In this document: positions 52,685 to 61,770 of the stretch, in pieces | Layout of the letters: every line of letters starts with the position of its first letter | Numbering within the stretch: position 1 is the first letter of the stretch | Source: Aphanothece sp. CMT-3BRIN-NPC111 | Lineage (GTDB): Bacteria > Cyanobacteriota > Cyanobacteriia > Cyanobacteriales > JAHHGU01 | Direction: 5' to 3' | NCBI GenBank assembly: GCA_019359765.1 | Contig: JAHHGU010000007.1 | Span: 62,001-126,000, forward strand | DNA length: 64,000 nucleotides | The notes under the pieces: model-generated | Seen by the model: the letters and a program-made list of their open reading frames with translations, nothing else | Told to the model about the DNA's origin: nothing | Databases searched by the model: none | Translations under genes and position numbers: made by a program

Positions 52685-53551
52685 TTAAGAGTGGAGTTTT
52701 ACTGAAGAAACTGGTTTTAGTTCTGTTCTCGCGCTCAAGCTCCGTCTGGTGGCTTCTACAAATTGGCTGACGCGAATCGGGTCAATAGGTTGCTCAATGC
52801 GCCCGTGCCGCTTCAGGGAACTCGATACAATTACGCCATCTGCTGCCTGCATCAGAGTAGAAATATTTTCCCAGCTGGCTCCACTGCCAATAAAAACAGG
52901 GGTGCCATTAGCAGCGGCAGATGCCAGTTCTAGATCTTCTAAGCTCGGAGGGCTGCCGGTAGCCCAGCCAGACAAAATTACGCCATCTGCCAGACCGCGT
53001 TCAATAGTCTCTTGCACCGCTGTAGTGAGATTAGGGGAACCTAAGGGACGCGCATGCTTTACCAATACGTCTGCCAGAATTTTGACATCACTGCCCAGTT
53101 CTCGCCGATAGCGCAGCAGTTGATGTGCCTCTCCCTCAATCAGTCCTTGGTCTGTTGCCATCACCCCGGTGAGGACGTTGACGCGGATAAATTGGGCGTT
53201 AACACAGGTGGCGATCGCCATTCCACTTTGGGGGTCATTGCGTAGCACATTAATTCCCACCGGCAACGTCACCAAGTTCATCAGCCGCTGGACAATCAAA
53301 GTCATGGCACTAACCACAGCTGGGTCTACCTGAGCTTTAGTAAAAGGCGCGTCAAAAAAATTTTCCACAATGATGCCATCAACACCCCCAGAGGCAAGCG
53401 CCGTTGCCTCCTGTTCCGCCCGGTCTATCACCGCTTTCAGACTACCCCCCCAACGAGCAGAGGTAGGCAGTGGCAGTAGATGAACAACGCCAATAATAGG
53501 ATTCGGTGTCTTGAAGATTTGATTTAAGTTCACTTGTCTACCTGAAAACAC
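52685..53551 (-). CDS. btpA: BtpA-family protein (photosystem I biogenesis)
   Basis: A 288-residue TIM-barrel protein. BtpA of Synechocystis stabilises photosystem I at low temperature and in the thylakoid periphery. The features are IIGVVHLLPLPTSARWGGSL, VDGIIVENFFDAPF, VNVLTGVMATDQGLIEG, LVKHARPLGS and FIGSGASWENISTLMQAADGVIV. The family also contains the SgcQ sugar-metabolism enzymes, but cyanobacterial members are BtpA. It is monocistronic, with a long gap before rimO. Confidence 0.88.
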   Translation of the reverse strand: MFSGRQVNLNQIFKTPNPIIGVVHLLPLPTSARWGGSLKAVIDRAEQEATALASGGVDGIIVENFFDAPFTKAQVDPAVVSAMTLIVQRLMNLVTLPVGINVLRNDPQSGMAIATCVNAQFIRVNVLTGVMATDQGLIEGEAHQLLRYRRELGSDVKILADVLVKHARPLGSPNLTTAVQETIERGLADGVILSGWATGSPPSLEDLELASAAANGTPVFIGSGASWENISTLMQAADGVIVSSSLKRHGRIEQPIDPIRVSQFVEATRRSLSARTELKPVSSVKLHS

Positions 53552-53736
53552 CGCTCAACTCTTTCTCCGATTGGAAGGACGAGCATTAGTTGGCTTTCTT
53601 TGTTAGATTATATCCACAGCAGCGCTTTCATCTTCGTTACGCCCCACAGATGCTCTGCCACTTCTGCCCAGAGGGGGAAAAAGATTAACTCACAACGATA
53701 CATTAAGAAAATTTAATATACAATAAATATTAGAGC

Positions 53737-53833
53737 GGGTTTTGTAACAGGGAGCAAGAAGCTCCGGACTGACTTGTGTGGGTTAACAAACCCTCAATGA
53801 GGTATAGTTTGTAACCGAGCGCGTTAACCCACT
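53737..53833 (+). promoter_or_regulatory. structured leader upstream of rimO
   Basis: Three competing helices are visible. GTGGGTTAAC (53778-53787) pairs perfectly with GTTAACCCAC (53823-53832). GGTTAACAAAC (53781 onward) pairs with GTTTGTAACC (53807-53816), with one bulge, around a CCTC/GAGG tip. GGGTTTTGTAAC (53738-53749) can partly pair with GTTAACAAACCC. A small GGAGC/GCTCC hairpin is at 53751-53765. The first two choices exclude each other, as expected for a switching leader. No known riboswitch is recognised. Confidence 0.45.
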
Positions 53834-53859
53834 CACTTTAGCCACTTACCTGTAACTGC

Positions 53860-55179
53860 ATGGGCAAAAAGCCAATAATTGCCATTTCTCATTTAGGCTG
53901 CGAGAAAAACCGCATCGACACTGAACATATGCTGGGCCTGCTGGTTCAGTCAGGCTATCAGGTTGATTCTAATGAAGAATTAGCAGACTACGTTATTGTA
54001 AACACCTGTAGTTTTATTGAAGCTGCACGACAAGAGTCAGTCCGCACCTTAGTCGAACTAGCAGAAGCCAATAAGAAAATTGTTATAGCTGGTTGTATGG
54101 CTCAGCACTTCCAGGAACAACTTCTGGAAGAGTTGCCAGAGGCAGTAGCCCTAGTGGGCACGGGCGACTATAACAAAATCGTTGACGTCATTGAACGAGT
54201 AGAAGTCGGCGAGCGGGTCAAACAGGTTTCAGCCGAACCAAACTATATAGCTGACGAGACAACGCCGCGCTACCGCACGACATCTGAGGGTGTAGCTTAC
54301 CTGCGGGTGGCAGAAGGGTGTGATTACCGTTGTGCCTTCTGTATAATTCCTCATCTGCGAGGCAATCAGCGATCGCGCACGATTGAATCTTTAGTTGCTG
54401 AAGCCGAGCAACTTGCTGCTGAAGGCGTCCAGGAGTTAATATTAATATCCCAAATAACTACCAACTACGGTGTAGACATTTACGGTGAACCGAAGTTGGC
54501 AGAACTTTTGCGGGCGCTCGGCAAAGTGGATATTCCCTGGATTCGCATACACTATGCTTATCCCACTGGTCTGACCCCCAAAGTGGTTGAAGCGATCGCG
54601 CAAACTCCCAACGTTCTGCCTTATTTGGATTTGCCACTACAGCACTCCCATCCGGAAATTCTCCGCGCCATGAACCGACCTTGGCAAGGGCGGGTAAATG
54701 ACCAGATTATGGAGAAGATTAAAACAGCACTGCCTGATGCCGTTTTGAGAACCACCCTGATAGTTGGGTTCCCTGGCGAAACGGATGAACATTTTGAACA
54801 TTTGCTACAGTTCATCCAGCGCCATGAATTAGATCATGTGGGTGTCTTTACCTTTTCAGCAGAGGAAGGAACCGCCGCTTACAACCTCCCCAATCATCTG
54901 CCCCAAGATGTTATGGAGGCACGTCGGGACGCTTTAATGGAACTTCAGCAGCCTATTTCCCTGAAGAAAAATCAAGCTGAGGTGGGTAAGGTAGTGGACG
55001 TTCTAATTGAGCAAGAACATCCGCAAACGGGAGAATTAGTAGGCCGGTCGGCTCGATTTGCCCCAGAGGTGGATGGACTGGTTTACGTCCAAGGCAACGC
55101 CCGGTTGGGTTCAATCGTGCCAGTGGCAATTAAAGATGCGGACATTTATGACTTGTATGGTGAGGTGGCACTAGCGTGA
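53860..55179 (+). CDS. rimO: ribosomal protein uS12 methylthiotransferase RimO
   Basis: A radical SAM enzyme that methylthiolates an aspartate of ribosomal protein S12. Length is 439 residues. The N-terminal UPF0004 cluster cysteines are in [12 protein letters not shown] (C14), IVNTCSF and IAGCMAQ, the radical SAM motif is CDYRCAFC, and a TRAM domain ends the protein (from about 370, [17 protein letters not shown]). The SLGCEKN-like opening is that of RimO rather than MiaB. A folded leader lies directly upstream. Confidence 0.95.
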   Translation: MGKKPIIAISHLGCEKNRIDTEHMLGLLVQSGYQVDSNEELADYVIVNTCSFIEAARQESVRTLVELAEANKKIVIAGCMAQHFQEQLLEELPEAVALVGTGDYNKIVDVIERVEVGERVKQVSAEPNYIADETTPRYRTTSEGVAYLRVAEGCDYRCAFCIIPHLRGNQRSRTIESLVAEAEQLAAEGVQELILISQITTNYGVDIYGEPKLAELLRALGKVDIPWIRIHYAYPTGLTPKVVEAIAQTPNVLPYLDLPLQHSHPEILRAMNRPWQGRVNDQIMEKIKTALPDAVLRTTLIVGFPGETDEHFEHLLQFIQRHELDHVGVFTFSAEEGTAAYNLPNHLPQDVMEARRDALMELQQPISLKKNQAEVGKVVDVLIEQEHPQTGELVGRSARFAPEVDGLVYVQGNARLGSIVPVAIKDADIYDLYGEVALA

Positions 55180-55420
55180 CTACTGTCTATAACCCTTATA
55201 CCTGTCTGTCCGGTATTTAGGACTTGATCCAAAGGTAAAGAAGTGTTAAGTATTGAAGAATGAGTTGTAGTCTTTCTACTCAAATAAAGGCAAAGCCTTC
55301 AAAATTCCTATCTGGAATAGATATAGATATTTGGGTGAGAATGCTTTACCCCTACAAACTTAAAACTTCTAGCCTCGAGATTTTTCACAACAACAATCAA
55401 CTAACAAGTAACAACGACTT

Positions 55421-56818
55421 ATGACCCTTTCCTTCACAAGCCTGGGCCTTTCTGAAGCTATAGCAAGCCAACTAGAAAAACTAGGCTTTACAACGCCCAC
55501 AACAATTCAATCACAAGCAATTCCCCAACTGCTGGGGGGGCGCGACGTGGTGGGTCAATCTCAAACGGGCACGGGCAAAACAGCGGCTTTTTCGCTGCCA
55601 ATTTTAGAGCGGATTGATTTCAAAAAGCCGGTAGTACAAGCTTTAATTCTGACGCCAACGCGGGAATTAGCTATGCAGGTGACTCAAGCGATTCGCGACT
55701 TATCCGGCGATCGGCGCTTGGGCATTCTGACGGTCTACGGTGGCCAATCAATCGATATGCAAATCCGCCGTCTCCAAGCAGGTGTTCCCATTGTGGTAGG
55801 CACGCCGGGACGGGTGATTGACTTGCTCAACCGAGGTAATCTGAAACTGGATCAGGTCAACTGGCTGGTACTGGATGAAGCAGATGAAATGCTGAGCATG
55901 GGCTTCATTGACGATGTGGAAAAAATCCTCAAGCAGGTACCAGTTGAGCGCCAGACAGCGTTTTTCTCTGCGACCATGCCCCCGGTTATTCGGTCATTGG
56001 TGAATAAGTTCTTGCGATCGCCTGTCACAGTTACAGTCGATCAGCCAAAAGCTGCACCAGCAATGATTAATCAGCAGGTATATTTTGTGCCTCGTGGCTG
56101 GACAAAAGCCAAAGCTTTGCAGCCGATATTAGAACTGGAAGACCCAGAATCAGCCTTAATATTTGTGCGGACGCGCAAGGCGGCAGCTGAACTGACAAAC
56201 CAACTGCAAGGCGCTGGTCACAGTGTTGATGAATACCACGGTGACTTAACTCAAATCCAGCGGGAGCGGCTATTGATGCGGTTCCGCCAAAGCAAGGTGC
56301 GTTGGGTGGTGGCTACCGATATTGCTGCACGGGGTTTAGATGTGGATTATCTCACCCACGTCATCAACTACGACCTGCCTGATAGTGTGGAAAATTACAT
56401 TCACAGGATTGGTCGTACCGGCCGCGCTGGAAATACAGGAACGGCAATTTCTCTAATCCAGCCAATGGAACGGCGTAAGTTGCAGTTAATTGAGCGCCGA
56501 GTCCGCCAAACTCTGAAAGTTTGTCCGATTCCTACACGGGCACAGATTGAGGGACGGTATCTGCAAAAACTGCAAGCTAAGGTACGGGAAGCATTAACTG
56601 GGGAGCGCATGGCTTCATTCCTGCCCATTGTTGCTCAACTAGGTGAGGAATACGACGCACATGCGATCGCCGCTGCTGCCTTACAAATGGTCTACGACCA
56701 AACCCGTCCGGCTTGGTTAGACTCAGCAGAACCAGATATGCCCGGACAAGACCGCCCATCTCCTCCTAAACCTCGGCTCAACCGGCAGTCCAAAACTGAA
56801 GTTATGCCGAACAGATAG
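55421..56818 (+). CDS. DEAD-box RNA helicase
   Basis: A 465-residue helicase with all core motifs: the Q motif (ESQAI-like FTTPTTIQSQAIPQLL), SQTGTGKTAAF (I), PTRELAM (Ia), VGTPGRVID, LDEADEM (II), SATMP (III), ARGLDVDYLTHVINYDLP and HRIGRTGR (VI). A C-terminal extension of about 100 residues has proline-rich ends. Cyanobacteria have one or two such helicases, including CrhR, induced by cold and redox change; this may be that gene, but it cannot be decided here. Monocistronic. Confidence 0.92.
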   Translation: MTLSFTSLGLSEAIASQLEKLGFTTPTTIQSQAIPQLLGGRDVVGQSQTGTGKTAAFSLPILERIDFKKPVVQALILTPTRELAMQVTQAIRDLSGDRRLGILTVYGGQSIDMQIRRLQAGVPIVVGTPGRVIDLLNRGNLKLDQVNWLVLDEADEMLSMGFIDDVEKILKQVPVERQTAFFSATMPPVIRSLVNKFLRSPVTVTVDQPKAAPAMINQQVYFVPRGWTKAKALQPILELEDPESALIFVRTRKAAAELTNQLQGAGHSVDEYHGDLTQIQRERLLMRFRQSKVRWVVATDIAARGLDVDYLTHVINYDLPDSVENYIHRIGRTGRAGNTGTAISLIQPMERRKLQLIERRVRQTLKVCPIPTRAQIEGRYLQKLQAKVREALTGERMASFLPIVAQLGEEYDAHAIAAAALQMVYDQTRPAWLDSAEPDMPGQDRPSPPKPRLNRQSKTEVMPNR

Positions 56819-56835
56819 GACTAAAAGCAACACTT

Positions 56836-56873
56836 AGGCATATAAAAGGCAAACATCTTCCTTTTGTATGCCT
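56836..56873 (+). terminator. hairpin after the helicase gene
   Basis: AGGCATA.AAAAGG and CCTTTT.TATGCCT form a stem of about 13 bp with one mismatch 18 bases after the stop codon. A T-run is lacking. Confidence 0.55.
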
Positions 56874-56897
56874 GTCTGATTACCGCTTCGCTCCAGT

Positions 56898-56978
56898 TAT
56901 GAGTTATGAGTTATGAGTTATGAATTGAAGAAATTAATTCTTTTTAATTCAAAACTCATAACTTAAAACTCAAAACTT
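56898..56978. repeat. GAGTTATGAGTTATGAG/AACTCATAACTT hairpin repeat
   Basis: Four tandem GAGTTAT-type units face AACTCATAACTTAAAACTCAAAACT. It is a long imperfect hairpin of the same family as those at 24600, 33821 and 59303. Confidence 0.55.
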
Positions 56979-57020
56979 TTAAAAGCGAAAATAATATTTT
57001 CTATGTAAATAACGAACCCC

Positions 57021-58133
57021 GTGGCTTCAACTCTGTCAGCTACTAATTCCCCTGCCTCTAAAGACACCCCTAAACTTACTAACTGGCCTGGTTTAATAGA
57101 GACTTATCGGCGTTATTTGCCGGTAACATCCTCGACGCCAGTGGTGACGTTGCTGGAGGGCAACACCCCCCTGCTCCCAGTTCCCTCAATTGCCCAGCAG
57201 GTGGGTAGAGGGGTGCGGGTATTTGTGAAGTATGACGGTCTTAACCCCACCGGAAGCTTTAAAGACCGGGGGATGACGATGGCGATTTCTAAAGCCAAGG
57301 AAGCTGGTGCTAAAGCGGTGATCTGTGCCAGTACGGGCAACACCTCAGCCGCAGCAGCGGCTTATGCCCGACGCGGGGGAATGCGGGCGTTTGTCCTGAT
57401 TCCAGAGGGCTATGTGGCGCTGGGTAAATTGGCGCAGGCGTTGCTATACGGGGCAGAAGTTATCGCTATTAAGGGAAATTTTGACCAAGCGTTGGAAATT
57501 GTGCGGGAGATGGCGTTAAGCTACCCTGTGACGCTGGTCAACTCGGTGAATCCCTATCGGCTGGAAGGGCAGAAAACCTCAGCCTTTGAGATTGTGGACG
57601 TTTTGGGGGATGCCCCAGATTGGCTATGCATTCCTGTGGGCAATGCCGGAAATATCACAGCATACTGGATGGGTTTTTGTCAATACCATCAGGAGGGAAG
57701 ATGCGAGCGGTTGCCGCGAATGATGGGATTTCAGGCCGCTGGTGCTGCACCTCTAGTTACAGGTAAGGTGGTGGCAAATCCAGAAACGCTGGCGACGGCA
57801 ATTCGTATTGGCAACCCAGCGAACTGGGAGCGTGCGATCGCAGTTCAACAAGCAAGCCAAGGGCAATTTACAGATATCACAGACGCGGAAATACTGGAAG
57901 CTTATCGCCTGCTAGCATCTGGTGAAGGTATTTTCTGCGAACCCGCCAGCGCCGCCTCTGTAGCTGGTCTACTGAAGGTCAAAGACCAAGTGCCTAATGG
58001 GGCGACGGTGGTATGTGTCCTCACCGGGAATGGTCTTAAAGACCCGGATACGGCGATTACACACTGCAATAACCCCTTTAAGCAGGGAATTGAGCCGAAA
58101 CTTGAGGCGGTGGCTCAGGTGATGGGATTTTAA
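57021..58133 (+). CDS. thrC: threonine synthase
   Basis: This enzyme makes threonine from O-phosphohomoserine. The 370-residue protein starts with GTG at 57021 (VASTLSATN). The PLP lysine is K81 in [13 protein letters not shown], the substrate loop is [17 protein letters not shown] and the C-terminal [11 protein letters not shown] is intact. It lacks the zinc-ribbon-like N-terminus of the 434-residue protein at 14200 and is the compact bacterial type, so the two are not recent duplicates. Both families may coexist because only one is a true threonine synthase. Confidence 0.92.
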   Translation: MASTLSATNSPASKDTPKLTNWPGLIETYRRYLPVTSSTPVVTLLEGNTPLLPVPSIAQQVGRGVRVFVKYDGLNPTGSFKDRGMTMAISKAKEAGAKAVICASTGNTSAAAAAYARRGGMRAFVLIPEGYVALGKLAQALLYGAEVIAIKGNFDQALEIVREMALSYPVTLVNSVNPYRLEGQKTSAFEIVDVLGDAPDWLCIPVGNAGNITAYWMGFCQYHQEGRCERLPRMMGFQAAGAAPLVTGKVVANPETLATAIRIGNPANWERAIAVQQASQGQFTDITDAEILEAYRLLASGEGIFCEPASAASVAGLLKVKDQVPNGATVVCVLTGNGLKDPDTAITHCNNPFKQGIEPKLEAVAQVMGF

Positions 58134-58196
58134 AACAAAAAATAAAGGTAACAGGACTTACGCACATAAACGGTAGATAAGGGTTTGGTGAGGGGA

Positions 58197-58223
58197 TAAG
58201 GGTAAGTAATACCTCTACCCTTA
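58197..58223 (+). terminator. hairpin after the threonine synthase gene
   Basis: TAAGGGTA and TACCCTTA form an 8-bp stem, followed by ACTTTTAAA. Confidence 0.5.
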
Positions 58224-58305
58224 ACTTTTAAACCCCCTGAGTCTTGAACCATTTGCGTAAGCCCTAGCTAAATTCCAGACAGGTTCGCCTACAAAGCCGC
58301 AATTG

Positions 58306-58812
58306 ATGAACATCCGCTGCCCAAATTCCTCAGATTACAAAGTCATAGCTGAGTTAAACAGGCTGACCTTTGAGGGGGAAAATGAGGCTCAATTGGTGGA
58401 GTACGTTCGTCATTCTGATCGCTATATTCCAGAGCTAGAGCTGGTTGCCGATCTCGACGGTACTGTAGTAGGTCACATTTTATTTAGCTACATTGACTTG
58501 GTGGGGCAAGAACACCTACAAGTACTTGGTCTAGCACCTATAGCCGTGCTACCGGGGTTTCAAAGACGAGGAATTGGCAGCTTACTGGTGAGAATGGGTT
58601 TAAAAGCAGCAGAGGCACGGGAAGAATTGATGGTTATTGTACTGGGACATCCTCAGTTTTACTCGCGCTTTGGCTTTGAGCCTACAGTTGCTTATGGAAT
58701 TGAATCACCTTTCCCGGTACCAAATGAGGTGTTCATGGTCAAACTCCTCAAGAACTATCAGGGGGCGTACAGGGGAAAGGTTGTCTATCCACCTGCTTTC
58801 AATCAGGTGTAA
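58306..58812 (+). CDS. GNAT family N-acetyltransferase
   Basis: A 168-residue GCN5-type acetyltransferase. A TTG precedes the ATG at 58306 by one codon; the ATG is preferred. The acetyl-CoA loop is in LAVLPGFQRRGIGSLLVRMGL (about 85-105), and the final strand has VILGHPQFYSRFGFEP, typical of the YhbS-like group. Substrate is unknown; protein, polyamine or antibiotic targets are all possible. Single gene. Confidence 0.88.
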   Translation: MNIRCPNSSDYKVIAELNRLTFEGENEAQLVEYVRHSDRYIPELELVADLDGTVVGHILFSYIDLVGQEHLQVLGLAPIAVLPGFQRRGIGSLLVRMGLKAAEAREELMVIVLGHPQFYSRFGFEPTVAYGIESPFPVPNEVFMVKLLKNYQGAYRGKVVYPPAFNQV

Positions 58813-58825
58813 CTTTATTGAAAAT

Positions 58826-59299
58826 TTAACCGGAGTAAATATCAGCTTTTTCCTGGTGAGTTGCTCGTTCTCTGGCGAGCTTATCGATGGTATCGGCGAT
58901 CGCTGTGGTTAAAGTCTTGCGGGTTTGGGCGTGTTTGGCTTGCTCTGCTTTCAAGACTACACGCAGGCGATCGCGCTCTAGCAGCACCTCTTTAAGTTTC
59001 GCTTTCAATTCCTCAGTGCTTTGCAGTTGTTCCACTTCCTGCTCAATTGCTTCTACAGCGGCAGGCTCATCGGGTTGGGGTGGGGGTAAACTTTGAACTT
59101 GTTGGATTTGAGCCTTAAGTTTTTCAATCTGTTGTTGCGCTAGGCTGGCTTCTGCCCGCCGTTGTTGTGCTTCGGTGTTATACAATTGACGCCAGTTAGC
59201 AGCACTCTCGTTAGCCTCATGGCGATCGCGTTGCAATTCTGCCAGCTGCTGTTTCAGTGCCCTGATTTGAGCCAACCAATCTGTAACCTCGTAGCTCAT
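58826..59299 (-). CDS. coiled-coil protein, cyanobacterial
   Basis: A 157-residue, highly charged protein that is nearly all coiled coil (IRALKQQLAELQRDRHEA, QQQIEKLKAQIQQVQ, ELKAKLKEVLLERDRLRV) with a proline linker in the middle. The start MSYEVTDWL is good. It is convergent with the GNAT gene, with 13 bases between the stops. A structural or scaffolding role is a guess. Confidence 0.7.
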   Translation of the reverse strand: MSYEVTDWLAQIRALKQQLAELQRDRHEANESAANWRQLYNTEAQQRRAEASLAQQQIEKLKAQIQQVQSLPPPQPDEPAAVEAIEQEVEQLQSTEELKAKLKEVLLERDRLRVVLKAEQAKHAQTRKTLTTAIADTIDKLARERATHQEKADIYSG

Positions 59300-59302
59300 C
59301 TT

Positions 59303-59366
59303 TAGGAAGTTTTAAGTTTTGAGTTTTGAGTTTTGAATAATTAACTATAACTTATAACTCATAACC
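59303..59366. repeat. TTGAGTTTTGAG/ATAACTCATAAC hairpin repeat
   Basis: Three tandem GAGTTTT units face TATAACTTATAACTCATAACC just upstream of the YihY gene. Confidence 0.5.
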
Positions 59367-59379
59367 CTAAATTGGTCTT

Positions 59380-60261
59380 ATGCTATCTGGCCGCTTTTGG
59401 CGTTTTTTTCGACACCTAAACTGGACAACGCTGCGGAAAACCTTTGTGCGTGCTGGACAACGGCGGTTAATGGGTCTCTCGGCAGAAATGGCTTACAACG
59501 CCATGTTAGCTTTGTTTCCAGCTATTTTAGCGATTCTGACCGCCATTGGGCTGTTTCAATCCTCAGCCTTTACGTTTCAACAGCTAGCTCGTCAACTGAG
59601 TAAGGTTGCTCCCAATGAAGCTATTTTCTTGATTAAAGGTTTTGCTCAGGAGATCGCCCAAAGCCAAAACCAGGGGTTGTTTTCCCTCAGCTTTGTGGCA
59701 GCAATCTGGGCTGCCTCTGGGGCGCTGAGTGCGGCTATGGCAGCCTTCGATCAAATGCATCAAATTCCACAAGAACAGATGCGCCCGTTTTGGAAAGCCA
59801 AGTTAATTTCTATTGGCCTCACGATTGGCACTATCGTGTTATTGATCACAGCTTCCTTTCTGGTGTTTATCAGTGACCTAATTGTGAAAATGGTGGCTGC
59901 TCAAAGTGGTGTTCTGAAGTTTGAGTTGCTGTCTGTATGGCGGCTTTTGGCCTGGCCTTTAGCCTTAAGCATTGTCGCCTCAGCTTGTGCCTTTATTTAT
60001 CGCTATGGCCCTAGCCGCTGGAATCATGGTACACCGATTATGCCTGGAGCGATTGTGGCGGCAGTTTCCTGGGCTATTGTATCGGCTCTATTTCGGCTTT
60101 ATGTGTCGAACTTCGGCAATTACAACAAAGTTTATGGGGTAGTCGGTGCCTTTATTGTTTTGATGCTGTGGCTCTACATGACTTGCTTAGTCTTACTCAT
60201 CGGCGAGCAGTTAAATGCCACAGTTGGGGAGGACATAAGTAGGAAAACTTACCCTAAGTAA
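59380..60261 (+). CDS. YihY/virulence factor BrkB family membrane protein
   Basis: A 293-residue protein with six membrane helices (about 30-55, 95-118, 140-165, 180-205, 212-235 and 245-268). The family signs are LSAEMAYNAMLALFPAILAIL and GTPIMPGAIVAAVSWAI and the last PGWV-like VVGAFIVLMLWLYMTCLVLLIGEQLNA. Once called ribonuclease BN, the family has no nuclease activity; transport or a cell-envelope role is suggested. The basic C-terminus is usual. Confidence 0.9.
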   Translation: MLSGRFWRFFRHLNWTTLRKTFVRAGQRRLMGLSAEMAYNAMLALFPAILAILTAIGLFQSSAFTFQQLARQLSKVAPNEAIFLIKGFAQEIAQSQNQGLFSLSFVAAIWAASGALSAAMAAFDQMHQIPQEQMRPFWKAKLISIGLTIGTIVLLITASFLVFISDLIVKMVAAQSGVLKFELLSVWRLLAWPLALSIVASACAFIYRYGPSRWNHGTPIMPGAIVAAVSWAIVSALFRLYVSNFGNYNKVYGVVGAFIVLMLWLYMTCLVLLIGEQLNATVGEDISRKTYPK

Positions 60262-60331
60262 CGTCCTCTTTTAATGGTCGGGCGAGGAGATGACCATCAG
60301 CGGTAATGGTTTAGTCTGAGCTATCCTGGAC

Positions 60332-60673
60332 TTGGACTCGTCGAGTTCTCTGATCAAAGAATCACCAGTTTTGGTAACAAAATCTTTGTCATTCCCTAAA
60401 CTTGTCTTAGTTTGTCAAAACACCGCTTGCCGCAAGTACGGAGCTGCCAAAGTGCTGGCGGCTTTCCAAGCATATCCGGTAAGCGGTGTTACAGTCAGCG
60501 GCAGCAGATGTTTGGGACAATGCGGCAATGGACCAATGGTACTGGTGATGCCAGAGGAGATTTGGTACAGCCGCGTTCACCCCGACGAGGTGCGCGCCGT
60601 GGTTGAACGGCACCTGCGGGGCGATATACCAGTGGCAGCAATGCTCTATGCCAAATTTCATCGACCAAAATAA
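60332..60673 (+). CDS. thioredoxin-like [2Fe-2S] ferredoxin family protein
   Basis: A 113-residue (2Fe-2S) ferredoxin of the thioredoxin-fold type (as in NuoE or cyanobacterial HoxE-like small proteins). Four cysteines are placed as in the family: CQNTAC at about 29-34 and SRCLGQCGNGP at about 58-68. No ATG is in frame at the start; the codons used could be TTG at 60332, or a later TTG/GTG near LVCQ. It is likely an electron carrier; its partner is unknown. Confidence 0.8.
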   Translation: MDSSSSLIKESPVLVTKSLSFPKLVLVCQNTACRKYGAAKVLAAFQAYPVSGVTVSGSRCLGQCGNGPMVLVMPEEIWYSRVHPDEVRAVVERHLRGDIPVAAMLYAKFHRPK

Positions 60674-60676
60674 AAG

Positions 60677-60708
60677 CGATTAGCAATTAGCAATTAGCAA
60701 TTAGCTAA
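60677..60708. repeat. AGCAATT tandem repeat
   Basis: Three copies of AGCAATT followed by AGCTAAAA (60679 onward), the same words as at 5447 and 20903 in inverse order. Confidence 0.6.
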
Positions 60709-60854
60709 AAACCAAGCCGCCCACTATAAAGGCGGGACATGTACCAGGCTAATAGCACTTTTAAAGGATTGCTAACTACTTCGTCAAACTAATTTTTTTT
60801 CAAAAAAATGCTTACAGAAATATCCTAAGCAAAATATAGCAACCGCCAAGGCGA

Positions 60855-61289
60855 TTAGGACGCAAAGCGCAAAACATCCTCAATTGCATCTCGTAGACAA
60901 TCAAACTGATTGAGTTTTTTGCGGATTCGACTCTTTAACCAAGACCAGCATTGTTCAATCTTGTTGAGGTCTGGTGAATAGGGAGGTAAGTACAACACTT
61001 TACAGCCCGCCTCCTCAATCAGTTGCTCAATGCGCCCGCCTTTGTGGAATGTGGCATTATCCATCACCACAACCTGTCCAGGAACAAGTGTTGCAAGCAA
61101 ACAATTTTCCAGCCAGGTCTCAAACACTGTTCGATTACACGCTCCCTCAACGGTAAAAGCAGCAATCAGGTTTTGACCACACAGTGCGGCAATCATGTTG
61201 ACCCGCCCCTCGCGCCGCCCTGACTTGAGTGCATAGAAGCGTTCACCTTGTTTATTCCACCCATAAGCATACTCGTCTCGGTTATCCAT
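60855..61289 (-). CDS. IS630 transposase, DDE part (second frame)
   Basis: The C-terminal, catalytic part, with DESGMDNRDE just upstream in the same frame, VVVMDNATFHKGG and LPPYSPDLNKIEQCWSWLKSRIRK, giving the D-D-E triad (the first D is in the shared region at about 61290-61310). The visible ATG at 61289 is probably not used as a start; the frame is entered by a -1 shift from the first part at an A8 run near 61393-61400. About 145 residues from the ATG. Confidence 0.85.
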   Translation of the reverse strand: MDNRDEYAYGWNKQGERFYALKSGRREGRVNMIAALCGQNLIAAFTVEGACNRTVFETWLENCLLATLVPGQVVVMDNATFHKGGRIEQLIEEAGCKVLYLPPYSPDLNKIEQCWSWLKSRIRKKLNQFDCLRDAIEDVLRFAS

Positions 61290-61342
61290 TCCCGACTCAT
61301 CAACGTAAACAATCTGGAATGGCGTTAGGGTAGATAACTGGG

Positions 61343-61729
61343 CTACAAACGCCTGTCGTTTGGCCTCATCGCGCTCGCGGTAGCCATAGGTCTTTTTTTT
61401 CGAGTGAAGCCAATCTTCTTAAGCGCCCGTGAAATAGTGCGATCGCTAATCTGCTCCTTCCAAAGTTTCGCCATCTCGACTTGGGTTTTATCCCCATGAG
61501 ATGAAGCGAACTCACGAAACTCCTCCCAGTCGGTAATCTTATGACCATTCCCAGGTGGCTGATTCGACTTAGCCTGATAGTCTCCTGTTTCAGAAAGCCG
61601 TTTGAGCCACAGGCCGATGGTGTTATGACTAATGTTAAATAGTTGGCTAGCTTCGCTTTTCTTCAATCCATCAAGTTTAATGGCTTGGATGACTTTCTGA
61701 CGCAGGTCGTAACTGTAGGGTTTTGCCAT
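61343..61729 (-). CDS. IS630 transposase, DNA-binding part (first frame)
   Basis: A 128-residue frame with the helix-turn-helix (SYDLRQKVIQAIKLDGLKKS, ASQLFNISHNTIGLWLKRL) and the linker WEEFREFASSHGDKT. It runs to a stop at 61343. The AAAAAAAAG run in CGAAAAAAAAGACC (on the minus strand, about 61392-61402) permits a -1 slip into the frame with KTYGYRERDEAKRQAF and the catalytic part. This is the usual programmed shift or, less likely, a decay mutation. Confidence 0.85.
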   Translation of the reverse strand: MAKPYSYDLRQKVIQAIKLDGLKKSEASQLFNISHNTIGLWLKRLSETGDYQAKSNQPPGNGHKITDWEEFREFASSHGDKTQVEMAKLWKEQISDRTISRALKKIGFTRKKRPMATASAMRPNDRRL

Positions 61730-61770
61730 TGGTTAAGCGATAGCTTCTAGAACAAGTGACTCCTTCCAGT

